Below, in pieces: positions 14,405 through 25,445 of a stretch of DNA of 64,000 bases. The stretch lies in contig CAJFCV020000003.1 in NCBI GenBank assembly GCA_904066235.2, forward strand, positions 6,944,001 to 7,008,000. The letters are read 5' to 3'. Origin of the DNA: Bursaphelenchus xylophilus (taxonomy: Eukaryota; Nematoda; Chromadorea; Rhabditida; Aphelenchoididae). Numbering within the stretch: the stretch's first letter is position 1; each line of letters opens with the position of its first letter. The notes below the pieces were generated by a model. It was given only the letters and a program-made list of their open reading frames with translations. It had not been told where the DNA came from and searched no databases. The position numbers and the translations under genes were made by a program.

Positions 14405-15821
14405 ATGAACATCAATCCTTTCAAGCATTGCCAGGAATACATCCCGGACAAGGATGATAAATATATTGGATGCCTCAACTTTACGAATAGCGAGGATCCT
14501 TGCTGGTATCTGAAGGTAATCGCATTAGAGTTACGAAATTTCTAGGATTAACTTTTTACTTTGTAGACAATGGATTGCCTCCTTTATTAATTTTATTAAC
14601 TTCAGGAGTTACATCGTGCAAAAGGATTTCGACAAGTCTCGTTGGCGGTGATTCCATTTATTCTGTCCAGTCTTACATTGCTTTTTAACGTCCTTTTTAT
14701 TTATGTCGTCCTCAAATTGGTATTTCACAGGGGAAAAAGGTAAATCCTATATTCTAAAATTATGCGATTACTTTTACTCACAAGTCTATAAAAATAATTT
14801 TTTTACAGTTCTCGAAAACGTTACTCATTCCTTATTAACCGTGCCATCAGTACTCTAACTACTCAACTGCTCTTTTATGTTCTTTTAATTATTTGGAAAA
14901 CTGGTGGTTTAATATACTGGACTTCTTTTTTCTTGTTGTGTCTTGGTGGAATCAGCGTTTTTACCCATGCTGGCACTTATATTGTGATGACATGGTTGTT
15001 ATACGAGGCTGTTACTCGACCTTTATGGTATAAGACCAAGGTTGTGATGAAGTTTTGTTTGATTTGCATAACTGTAATTTGGTCGGTGTCGTGTATTTTA
15101 TCGGTATGCTCTTTGAATATCTTCACTTTAATTAAAATTTATTTTAAACTTTTTGTAGCCGGCTACTTTCAGCTTGGTCTTGGACTTGTTCTGGCGACCT
15201 TATTCTACCCGGAAACCTCCCCATTCTTCTGTGATTACTATACTTGCCAATTCCCGGTATTCTTTTGTTTTGTGGTAGTAATCTCAATCTCCTACTTCTC
15301 CGTCATCTTCTTCTATGGATTTATGTTGATCAGAATCCGAATGAAACCAGAATTCCATCATTCCGTGGAAGGTGATATCACCGTGACAAGAAACATGAGG
15401 ACTTTACGGCGGCTTGCCTTAAATCTAATAACCTTCAGTATCTGGAAGATACCTCTTTTAATTGTCGGCATCTTATCTTTGGCTGAATTAGACGATCTTA
15501 GACAACTTGGATATGACCAGAAGAGTTCTTGCAAAACATTCAAAAACGCAAAACTATATTACAAAGCAGAAATGTTTGGAAGTATCGCCTTATGCCTGTG
15601 GCTGTTAGGTGAGTAGAAAAAATTATGTCTCTTATTTTATGAAACTGCTTTTAGGGTTGGGAATGGACCCCATAATCAACATAATCATCGACCCTCCGCT
15701 CTGTAACTACCTCAGATACCGTTTCTGGCATTACGTCAACGTTTGCATGACGTTTTTCACCGACTCTAAGAAACCCGAGAAGACACAACAAAGCGAAGAA
15801 ACGTGCTCTGGAGAGTTTTAG
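14405..15821 (+). CDS. Nematode seven-transmembrane receptor (GPCR-like)
   Basis: The predicted start at 14405 (MNINPFKHCQEYIPD) gives a short extracellular N-terminus with cysteines and an N-glycosylation site (NFT). Seven hydrophobic segments follow, beginning LAVIPFILSSLTLLFNVLFI and ending in a TM7 with GMDPIINIIIDPPLC, where DPIIN stands in the place of the rhodopsin-family NPxxY motif. TM3 ends in TWLLYEAVTRPLWY rather than a DRY motif. The intracellular loop before TM6 has RNMRTLRRLALNLITF. A basic and serine-rich tail closes the protein. At least five exons join in phase. The family looks nematode-specific; the ligand and subfamily cannot be told. Its stop lies 99 bp before the next start on the same strand. 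Confidence 0.8.
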
Positions 15822-15920
15822 GGATCTCGACCCAACTTTTACGCGCATAAAAAAACGGATTTGACCCACTAAACCTATGTAAAAGTAGAGCGACTCTGGA
15901 TTACTTCAGTCTTCTCGGAA

Positions 15921-16558
15921 ATGAAACTTGTTATATTGCTGCTGTTTTCGTTTATTATTGGTTATGCCGTTGCACGGCCTAAAGTCGAGGAAAAGGATGA
16001 GAAAAACCCTGGTAAGTATACATTATATATTACTATAAATAAGTGTTTAATTGTTCGTTAATGAAAAATCGATACAACTGTAATTTTTTCCAATGTAATT
16101 TTTGTAATATCCGAACAAAAATATTTTTAGATAATGTTGGTCTGACCAAAATGGATTCCGCAGAAATCGAATCTCTCAAAAATGTTGTCGATGGTCCCAT
16201 TCCTGAAGCTGTAGACAAAGATGGCCTGATGAAAGAAGAAGAACCTAAAGTGGTAGAAGAAGATGAGGAGATAACTACTACAACTCCGGCTCCAAAACCA
16301 AAGTCAAAGAAAAGAAGGAAGCATCGTCATCACAAAAAAATTGTGACAACTACAGCCATGCCATCGGAAGAATTAATGGAGGACGGAGAAGGCGATGATG
16401 ACGAAGAAAAGGGGAAAAAAGCAAAGAAAGAAAAACCGGAAGACGATTGGAACAGTGGCGAGAACGCCAAGGATTTCCTCGACTTTGCGGGCCCCATGCC
16501 CGAATTAAACGACTTCGAGCATCAATTAAACATGAAAGAAGTCAAATTCAGCAGCTAG
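15921..16558 (+). CDS. Small secreted Glu/Lys-rich protein
   Basis: Exon 1 (15921-16011) encodes a signal peptide (MKLVILLLFSFIIGYAVA). Exon 2 (16131-16558) joins in phase for a total of 172 residues. The mature part is low in complexity: an acidic block, a Thr/Pro stretch (ITTTTPAPKPKSKK), a basic RRKHRHHKK run, another TTTA stretch, then acidic and lysine-rich sequence ending DFLDFAGPMPELNDFEHQLN. The short terminal motif is the only part that looks structured. No known domain is visible. An acceptor-like TTACTTCAG at 15901-15909 directly before the ATG suggests trans-splicing, and the gene sits 99 bp behind the receptor. Confidence 0.75.
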
Positions 16559-16895
16559 ATTAATAATATTTGGATGTAATTACTAATAATAAAACCATAT
16601 TATAGTAACCCATGCCTTTTCATAATATTTATTGAGATTCTACTAACAGATAGTCAAACATAAATAAGGAGATCGAGATTGATCCATTTTTTGTACAAAT
16701 AAAGGAGAGTGGGGTCGGGCGAAAGACAAAAGATGAAAATTAATGGCTCTGAGCGAACAATTATTATAGAAAACGAAAAAAGGGAAGGACGGGTTCGGTT
16801 CTTGAGATCTTTCCTGTCACACCCGCCGTCTCTTTTGTTCCATTGTCAAGAAACCCGTAAAACAACAGCAACAAGGAATGCCACGTTCAAAACGT

Positions 16896-19581
16896 TCAGA
16901 AACGACGTCGTCGATCGAGGTCGCCGGCTGTCAGTTGGCGCATTAGTCTCTCGTTCAGCTCGAAATTTGTTTGCAGAAGCAGAGCGCGGTCGATCACTTT
17001 CACCTGAAAACATTATTGATGCCATTTGAGATGAAGGACATGAATTTTAAGCATTAAATATTACCTTAGGTTTGACCAACTTGAAAAGAGGATGAACTGG
17101 GATTGGAATCCCGTCCTTTAACAAGTCATTCACCATTCTCTGCAATACTTCTCTGGCCAATAAGACGGCGTCATCAAGTTCATTTTGCAAGAGAATTCCC
17201 GGTGACATTGTCGTCTAAAATTCTCTGTCATCTATATTAAATTAAGGCCAAAACCATCGCAAAAAATCATACCAATTTGATTCTGTCTAGAGAAATCTTT
17301 GGTCTAACCATCGAACTCGACAGTCTCATCTTCATCTGTGCATCCACATCAATCTTCATCTCAGCCACCAACTCCTCCGCCTTAGTTTGGGGATGAACAA
17401 CAAGGATGGCGATCCGCCCAATCAAAGCAAATTTAATTCCACCGGAAGAGGCGGGATGGAACACAATAACAGGGGCTTGGAGAGTGTTGAAGAACAGTAC
17501 CAGACGTCGGTCTGGATAGGTCTTTCTGAGAGTGGGGAACAAGTCTCCCAAACAGAACAACATTCCGGTAGACAGAGAACAAGTGGTCTTCATGATGGGA
17601 CCAAAGTGAGGAGTTGTTGGATCCACTCTTGTTTTAAACAGGCCGATTCTTAAAGGACATTTCAAAGTATTAGTATATTTGAAAGGTTAAACAATTCGAA
17701 AAACTTTGACTCTTACGTATGCCCATGATACATTAAGGAGTTTGGCATGTAATCAGACACAATCATCTGAAGCATAGAGTCCTCATGGACAGATTCAGGC
17801 AATGGAGCTGGAACAGGGCCGAATGGTGTACCTCCACGGCCTCGCAACGAAACCTCACCACTACTCTCAATCTCCAAACCAAGATTGGTCACTTTGAGAT
17901 CAGATTTAATCGTGTAATCCAAGAAGAGAGCATCCATGTGAGACTGAATTATAGAAGTATTATAACTTAACATTGTTTCACTCTACCACGTTGAATCCGG
18001 GAATTACTCCGGCATCGCGTTTCTTCCTTCCCCAATTCCCAAAGTCCATGTTGGGCATTGTCATACCAGCTCCCATATTAGGCATTCCAGCGTTTATATT
18101 GGGCATTTCCCATCCAGGTGACCTCTTCTTTCTTCCAAGACCAGCTCCAAGATTGAGTCCCATAGGAAGACCAATACCAGCGCCAAGATTACCGGGATAA
18201 TAAGGGGCATTTCTTTTCTTTCTTCCCCATGAATCCATGCCTATCTCTGGGAATCGTAAATTTGCTGCCATATTTGGCATACCAGCATTCATGTTAGGCA
18301 ATTCCCATCCAGGAGATCTTTTCTTTCTTCCCCAAGAGTTCATGTTCATCTCCGGCCACCTCATATCGACTCCCATATTGGGTGACATGCCTGACAATCC
18401 ATTCATACTGGGCAACTCCCATCCTGGAGACCTCTTCTTTCTTCCTAATCCAGCACCCAGATTCATTCCCATGGGCAAGTTCATTCCAGCGCCCAGGTTA
18501 CCCCATGGGGCGTTCCTCTTCTTCCTTCCCAGTCCAGCACCAAGATTAAAACCCATGGGCAAGTTCATTCCAGCGCCAAGATTACCGGGATATGGATGAC
18601 GTCTTTGTCTTCGGGCCCTTAAACGATCGGCCAAGTCCTTAATCAACTCGTCATCATTAATATGGGCCAATGTAACTTTAGGTGACAGTAGTCCAAAACG
18701 ATCGTTGATTCGGTCTTCAACGATAAACTCAACGCGGGCACAAAGGAAGCCTTCGAAGATGTCATGGGCCTCTGCTTCAAGCGTCTTCTGCGTCGATTGT
18801 AATCACAGTCAATGTTCCTACTTACCGTCAAGTCTTCATCCGGAGCTTCCGTCGTCATGGTCACGATAAAGGCCTTGTTAGCGACCTTGCAGCTCTTCAA
18901 TCTGATGTTAGGAGCCCCTTGAGTGGTTCTGGTTGGAACTACTTCCAGATCCAGGGTGATGGATTCGGATCCAATTTTAACCGTTCCTTTTTCTTCCTGG
19001 GCCGCATTTGTCAATCTGGCCGATACTCTTCAAAAGAAATCATAATCAGTAACTTCAAATTGAGAACTCACTTTAAATCAAGACCAACAAATGACACGAG
19101 AATCGTATCTGGAGGTTGAATATCAGTTGTCAAATTGTGTCGAGAACTCTTGGCGTTTATCGTCATATCAGCAAGGAGAATTTTCTCATTTCCGACCTGT
19201 ACCGTATTTAAATGCATAACTAATTGCACTTACATTCAGATTCTCGGGATTTAGAGTTAACGGGGCAGTAACAACTTCAGTAATTAAAGCACCGGAGAGT
19301 ATTTGACTAACATATTGGACACCTTTCTTTGAAAGCCGGGCTTTTGTGCCAGCACCACCCTAAACAAAGTTGTGTAAACAAAAGCTGATGACTGAAAATA
19401 AGTAAAACAATACTTACAATATTCTTCTCATTGACTAGTAACTGAGGGACATTTAATTCGGCGTCAACTTGAGACCATACTAGCGGTATTAGAAGCCATA
19501 TCTTTAAAAAATAAGTACTGTATTTTTTTTGGAAAAATCTTGATTTTTTAATTAAAAAGAACTTACATAACCACGAAGCAT
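16896..19581 (-). CDS. BPI/LBP-family lipid-binding protein with embedded amidated-peptide cassettes
   Basis: Ten exons (19567-19581, 19418-19501, 19234-19359, 19072-19196, 18826-19027, 17987-18787, 17717-17943, 17273-17648, 17065-17214, 16896-17003) keep phase and give 737 residues. A signal peptide (MLRGYIWLLIPLVWSQVDA) precedes the BPI N-terminal signature GTKARLSKKGVQYVSQ (compare the R-x-S-x-K-G-x-x-Y pattern of BPI/LBP). The conserved cysteine pair is present (KSCKVAN and GFLCARVEF). After it, residues 248-441 hold six cassettes ending G-RKKR. The fold then resumes (MIVSDYMPNSLMYH, comparable to ISDYVFNTASLVYH in BPI) and the second BPI domain follows, with GIPIPVHPLFKL near the end. 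BPI-fold proteins bind lipid in a secreted setting. The inserted block looks like a neuropeptide-type precursor, and cleavage there would split the two BPI domains. I know of no described gene of this design. Confidence 0.88.
18017..18598 (-). other. Six G-RKKR peptide cassettes inside the BPI/LBP gene
   Basis: The block encodes, in order, types A, A, B, B, A, B. Type A (28-30 residues) contains PGNLGAG then a short variable part and NLGAGL-G-RKKR. Type B (35-38 residues) begins SPGWE(L/M)P and ends NSW, DSW or GNW followed by G-RKKR. A basic RARRQRR site opens the block. A glycine before a tetrabasic site is the usual signal for prohormone cleavage, trimming and C-terminal amidation, so leucine-amide and tryptophan-amide peptides are predicted. 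Copies are similar at DNA level too, which indicates duplication within the exon. Processing is inferred, not shown. Confidence 0.85.
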
Positions 19582-21397
19582 TCCAAGACTCCTGACACTT
19601 GAATGAACCCGAATGAGTCTGACAATTAAGGAGAACAATGCTCTTATATCAAGACCCGGTTGCAACATAAGAGGAGGAGCAAAATTTTATAAACGAAACA
19701 ACAAAACATTGTTGACCCCTCAGGCTAACGGAACGTTCTGTCGTTGTCGTTGACTCTCCCTCCATTCAAGACGGTGATGGTGATCAGTTGTTTGAGCGGA
19801 GTGCGCGCTCTTAAAATCATTTTTTTAATTCTTTTTTCGCTTCAGGACAAAGAGAAACAAACGGGCTCCAAAAACACAAGCAAACGTGTTTGCGGGGCAG
19901 ATTTTGATGCAGACTTGTTTCAGATTATACCTAATTACAAGTCTAATTGGGATCGAATTTGAAGCCGAAAACAAAAAAAATTAAAAATCATTCATTTTGG
20001 ATGATTTTGACAAGTTACATTCGTCTATCTTCAAAACGATGATTTATAACACAGTTGTTGTTCTCAGACATTGAAAAAACAACAAATAAATTTAAGCTTG
20101 GAGCTAACTGATCGTTAAGACACAAGACTTGATTTAAAAAAAATACATCTGGAGTATTCAATTAAAGAGTGTTCAAAAACAAAGAGAAACGAGCAAATAA
20201 ACATCTTAGAAGACTGATATCGATGGCGGCGGTATGACTAATCAGTGAATTAACCAATACATTTATCATTTATGTTGCGTGTAGTTCGCGTAACATCATT
20301 CGGAAGGGAACATTCGCTGGTGTCAGGTGTTCCTTTATCGTCACCATGCCCTTCTCCCGTTCAGCTGATCTCGGCAAGTTTTGAGTTTTTTGAGTTTTGT
20401 TCTCTTAGATTTCAAAGTTTCCCTTAGGCCGTTTTCAACGGAAAATACCTTTCCTATCACTCAGGTGTCCAATTTCAGTATGTGGGTTGATAAACACGTA
20501 AACGAAAGTTGACATAGGCCTATAATACATGCATGTATTTATTACATGTACCGTTGGATATGTAATATGCATATGTCGCATTTAAGAGAGACCATTGTTG
20601 TTATTTTCGAATTAGCATATTTGTATTGAAATCTGTTATTTTAAAGTGCCTGGAGATTAGAAAGATTAAAGAGTGTCAGAGACCATTGGTCTGATCACTC
20701 TTGGCCTTTTTATCTGACCCATCTTTCCACTTCCGCTTTTTAAAAATTCCTTGCATGTTTGTTTTTTACAAATGAGTTGCCAAAAGCGAACTTTAATCAG
20801 ATCAATGTTAACGTTGACTCCATTAAAACTCCCTCCGCTCAGATCGCTCATCAAAAATGCAAACTGATTTCAATTCGAATACCGCGGCTTTCCAGAGAAT
20901 CACATACCCTAAACCTGAAGGCGGGTCTCTTCTTTTCTCTTCTCAAAATTAATGATGTTCACAATCTTGTGGGGATTTGCGGGTGAAGAAAGGGACGCGA
21001 GACGTCATAATATTTATTTTATTTTACATCCAAACCAATCGATGGGCCTTTTCCGACGATTTAAACCGTATTTACGTGTTTGGAGCTGGTGCGCGAGGTC
21101 GTCCAGAAGAAAAAAAGGAGGGGGAGGCGAGAAGTAAGGGCGAAGGGACAAAAACTCAAGTAAAGAAAACGGTCCTTGTCTGTCGCTTAAAGTGATCAAT
21201 GTCCTCCCACGGGCCTTGAAATCGAATTATTTCGGGACTATGTGTATTCCAGAAAAGTCATGTTTGATGAGGGTAAGGAGCGGAGGGATATCTGATATCT
21301 TTGTGTGCCCAATTTTTTTGAATTTTATGTGAGCTTCTAAATACTTTTTAAAGAAAAAATTTTATATTTGTAACCCAAAAAGTTTGTTTAAAAGAGA
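19582..21397. other. Long intergenic region, no gene seen
   Basis: About 1.8 kb, AT-rich, with only short open frames that lack motifs. The start of it would contain the promoter of the BPI/LBP gene. A palindromic AT-rich patch (ATACATGCATGTAT) is at about 20525. I see no RNA gene. Confidence 0.5.
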
Positions 21398-21818
21398 CTT
21401 CGCCAGTTGTGGAAGGAGGGTCTGCCCTAGAATTTGACCCCCACTTTTTTCTGTCTCATCTGATGACATATGGGCTGTTAAACAATTTGGTGAATTTTTT
21501 TCGAAAAATTCGTCATCATGGCCGAGGTATGACACATTTATTGAATTTTGTTTAATGTGATATATTGTGCTAATTTATCGCCGAAACATCGCAGAACTGA
21601 GTACACATACGTTATAGGCCATGCTGAACAACTTTGTAATTGACCCCAAGTTTGTCAGGTTACTTTAACATACCGTAACGCCCATGCTTGATCAATAAAT
21701 CTCGATTTTCTCGATTTTTTTCAATAATTTTCTCGGAATTTTTTTGCATTTTTGGAATCAGCATCAAATTCTGCATCGGATAGACTATATGCGCATCTCC
21801 AGATAGGTGTACAAAAAT

Positions 21819-21888
21819 GTCGTGGCGCAACCGGTAGTGGGTCGGACTACCATTCAAAAGGTCCCGGGTTAGAGTCCGGGTGGAAGCA
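21819..21888 (+). repeat. tRNA-like sequence, left arm of the foldback
   Basis: It contains a full A box (TGGCGCAACCGG fits TRGYNNARNNG) and a B box with one change (GGTTAGAGTCC). The T arm CCGGG/CCGGG pairs. The anticodon stem and acceptor stem do not pair properly, so this is a tRNA-derived or pseudo-tRNA sequence rather than a working tRNA. Confidence 0.6.
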
Positions 21889-22750
21889 AAAATGCTCAAA
21901 CGCGCTGGAAATTGTACCAAAACAGTTTCAATCTATTAGAACGGTGGTAAAAATAAATAATAATTAACATTGTTCCCTAAAAAGGCTAAATTTTGGATCT
22001 TACGAAATTTTTGAAAATCATGATTTTTGTGGGCCCAAATCTGCCGAAGAAATGAAAATTTTTTGTAAGCGATTTTTTTGTTTAGAAACAACGCATGGCA
22101 CATAGAAAGACTATTCCTCAAAGGATTTCGTTCAGTTTTGCCCAAAACACCAAAAAAAATTCGTATTTTGGCATTTGATAAAAAATTGAAATAATGACTT
22201 TCAGGAGCCCTTACGCGGAATCGTTTCCAATTTTATAGAGCAGTATTTTGCGCTGCTTTCAAATATCTTTCTAATAGCCGCGAAAATTTTCCACAAAAAA
22301 TTTTACATTTGAAAATTTGTAGATATTCACATATTTCATGATGTTACAGTATTCAATCTTGTAAAATTTGCTAAGAATTCGACTCCCCATAGTGGAAAAC
22401 ATGTGTATCCACGGTTGAATGACGTCACTTCGGCTTACTGGGTTCTGGCGGTGCTCTCCGATTAAAACGAAAAAGTTCAACTTTTTGGTGTTTTGGGCTA
22501 AACTGAACGAAATCCTTTGAGGAATAGTCTTTCTATGTGCCATGCGTTGTTTCTAAACAAAAAAATCGCTTACAAAAAATTTTCATTTCTTCGGCAGATT
22601 TGGGCCCACAAAAATCATGATTTTCAAAAATTTCGTAAGATCCAAAATTTAGCCTTTTTAGGGAACAATGTTAATTATTATTTATTTTTACCACCGTTCC
22701 AATAGATTGAAACTGTTTTGGTACAATTTCCAGCGCGTTTGAGCATTTTT

Positions 22751-22820
22751 GCTTCCACCCGGACTCGAACCCGGGACCTTTTGAATGGTAATCCGACCCA
22801 CTACCGGTTGCGCCACGACA
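22751..22820 (-). repeat. tRNA-like sequence, right arm of the foldback
   Basis: This is the inverted partner of the left-arm copy. On the minus strand it has consensus A (TGGCGCAACCGG) and B (GGTTCGAGTCC) boxes, so it could still recruit TFIIIC and Pol III. As on the left, acceptor and anticodon stems are not complementary. A functional tRNA is unlikely. Confidence 0.62.
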
Positions 22821-23842
22821 TTTTTGTACACCTATCTGGAGATGCGCATATAGTCTATCCGATGCAGAATTTGATGCTGATTCCAAAAATGCAAAAAAAT
22901 TCCGAGAAAATTATTGAAAAAAATCGAGAAAATCGAGATTTATTGATCAAGCATGGGCGTTACGGTATGTTACAGTAACCTGACAAACTTGGGGTCAATT
23001 ACAAAGTTGTTCAGCGTGGCCTATAACGTATGTGTTCTCAGTTCTGCGATGTTTCGGCGATAAATTAGCACAATATATCACATTAAACGAAATTCAATAA
23101 ATGTGTCATATCTCGGTCATGATGACGAATTTTTCGAAAAAAATTCACCAAGTTGTTTAACAGCCTATATGTCATCAGTTGAGACAGAAAAAAGTGGGGG
23201 TCAAATTCTAGGGCAGACCCCCATTTGAGCCTGCTTCAGCAACTCGCGAAGTGTCTTTTAAACCCATTTTAAAGTTTAGTTTGACCGAGTTTTCCGAAAG
23301 TCGCTCCAATCTTGCATTGTTTTGTATGGCTGAAAGCTGAACTCGGTTTAAACTCCATTCGGATTACTTTTTGAACGCTTCAAGCACATGTACAAAAAAG
23401 AAAAATGACTCAGCTGAGGTCCAAAAACATTTATTAAAATCAAAAATGCACGACCCTCATACAATGGGCCGCTATGCTGTAAAAACCGTCTGGAAATTCC
23501 ATTTTTATATACAATCGATGGCCAAACTTGTAATCCAAACACGCTTTCGCTCCTTATTTAATTTTGAAACGGATTACTGTAAAATCGGATTTGGCCATAA
23601 AAAATTTTTGTAGTCCTTGTAAAGTTCAAGATGAATTTTTCGAAACGTTTTCAATTTAGTTGGGTTTTTTCGGACTGGTCAAAGACAAAAACGGCCAGTG
23701 TCGATCGATTTTCTTACTAACCAAAACATAACTTAACTCTCTGCACTAACTTTAAGGGTCAAGTGCTCGGGTACACAGTCATTTCTCTTAAATCCGACGC
23801 AATAACTTAATTTCAGAACGATACTCGTTGTACTCTCAACCA

Positions 23843-25051
23843 ATGGGCGTAGATCTGACACCAGAGCCTCATAAATTTGTAATCGTACTTCTTTTTCTGA
23901 CATTGGCGGGTTTCTCAAACTGGTGGTCTTTAGCTTATATCCATGATTTTGTCGGGCGGTAAGTGGTTCTGCTTCCCTTGCATGTATTGTATTTTAGAGA
24001 GCCTTTGCCCGACTTGGTGATGACCTTTATCCCAGAGCAAGCTTGGGCCCATAGAATCGGGGATATGATGGTATTTCTGTGTTCCACCATCATGATCTTG
24101 GTCATGATTTTGCATAAACACAGAGTGATCGTCGCGCGAAGGATCTTCTTTATCCTTGGCTGCATGTATTGGATGAGGACCATTTCCATGATGGCCACAC
24201 AATTGCCCTCGGCCTATTCTAATAACGAAGAGAAGTGCCGGGTTCAGTTGAATGAGAGCGAGCGGACCTGGAGTATTTATTGGGGCCGCTTTCTGGAGCA
24301 AACAATTCACGTCGGCTTCCAGGTGAGTCACGCTTTTACGAATTTGCTGTCTTAATTACGTAATATTACGCGTTGTTTCAGGATGTTGAAAACAAAATGT
24401 TGTGCGGCGATCTCTTGTTCTCCGGGCATACTTTGGTTATGGTTATCAGTTATTTAACCGTGGATTATTATCTTCCTCGTAAATGGAACGTAATCAGTTA
24501 TCTTCCCCGGTTCTTCATGCTGGCTGGGATGATTTGTATGGTCCTCAGTCGAACCCATTACACAATCGACGTCTTGTTTGCCTATTGGCTATCAGTCGGA
24601 GTTTTCTCGTAAGTTTGTTGACTTAGTCTAAATTTATGGTTGACAACGAACTGGTTACTTTACCCGTTTTTCACGTTTGAAAAAAGTATGACTAATTTTT
24701 CTCGGTTTTCAGTACTTACCATGTGTTTTGCGAAGTGGATACTTATCGAGAACGCAAGAACTCGATCCTCCAGAAGATTTTTGTGGTCAAGGCGGTCAGT
24801 TGGCTTGAGGAGAACATTGTACCCGGCCGGTGAGAAAATTTACTTTCTTGTTAGCTTACAATTAGAGAAAAATGTAAAAAACCTCAAAGCTTTAAGTTTT
24901 CCTGACAAATCGTGAGGAATTAAAAAATTACATTTAAAGGTTGAACAACGAACTGGAAGTTCCCTTCTGGCAATGCATAAAAAGTAAATGCCAAGCTAAA
25001 GGATCCCATCAATCTCATCCAACTACTGTGGTGACTGTTTGTGATGTATAG
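23843..25051 (+). CDS. Sphingomyelin synthase family protein
   Basis: This membrane enzyme would move a phosphocholine (or related) head group onto ceramide. Five exons (23843-23958, 23998-24322, 24382-24608, 24713-24829, 24940-25051) keep phase and give 298 residues. Six hydrophobic segments are present. The catalytic His-His-Asp set is complete: CGDLLFSGHTLVMV supplies the first histidine, SRTHYTIDVLFAYW the second histidine and the aspartate. The family signature DFVGREPLPDLVM is near the N-terminus. The start ATG at 23843 follows an acceptor-like ACTTAATTTCAG, a likely trans-splice site, so no upstream SAM domain is expected. The C-terminus is cysteine-containing and ends TVCDV. Nematodes have several paralogues; which one this is cannot be told. 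Confidence 0.92.
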
Positions 25052-25445
25052 GCCCAGGAATCTACTTCGACATAAAAAGATCGACCATTATCAAGTTTAG
25101 TCTTTAAATGTCATCTTTCTTCATTCTAGTAGGTCTTCGGATAACGCGGTTGTAAAAGGCATAACTTTCAGGTCCTTTTCTTTTTGTACATACTTTACTG
25201 TGACAACTTAAAACGGGTAAAAAGTATAATACAAACGACATTTGTGGTTTTAACACTGTAAATAATATTATGATACCTAGAAATGCTTTACAAAACGATT
25301 ATAATAAATTAAAATCTCATAAAATGATAACTGATATATAAACATAATTGACTAAATGATTGATATTTGATATCATGAATGACAAATGAGACTACGAAAG
25401 AAACCGGCGCTATCTTTATATAATAACAGATCATAGACAGGATGT

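Larger units (their letters stand above)
21398..23262. mobile_element. Large foldback element with ~770-bp inverted arms
   Basis: The left arm (about 21398-22165) and right arm (about 22476-23262) are near-identical in inverted orientation. Both hold GTCTGCCCTAGAATTTGACC, the palindromic AATTTTTTTCGAAAAATT patch, and a tRNA-like sequence. The central spacer is about 310 bp, AT-rich and single copy within the window. The outermost 35 bp of the arms are more divergent than the rest, and no clean target duplication could be found. Open frames in the arms are by-products of the repeat. Class is unknown: it could be a foldback DNA transposon or an inverted duplication of a Pol III-derived repeat. 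Confidence 0.85.

Noticed and set aside
20660..20702. Imperfect hairpin AGTGTCAGAGACCA / TGGTCTGATCACT
   Set aside because: The stem has a bulge and mismatches and no flanking context. Not enough for an RNA gene or mobile element call.
22751..22820. A functional tRNA gene
   Set aside because: A and B boxes and T arm are good, but acceptor and anticodon stems do not pair, so a working tRNA is unlikely.
21660..22978. Several identical 60-90-codon open frames on both strands
   Set aside because: They are copies of the same sequence in the inverted arms of the foldback element and contain the tRNA-like segment. Nothing suggests translation.
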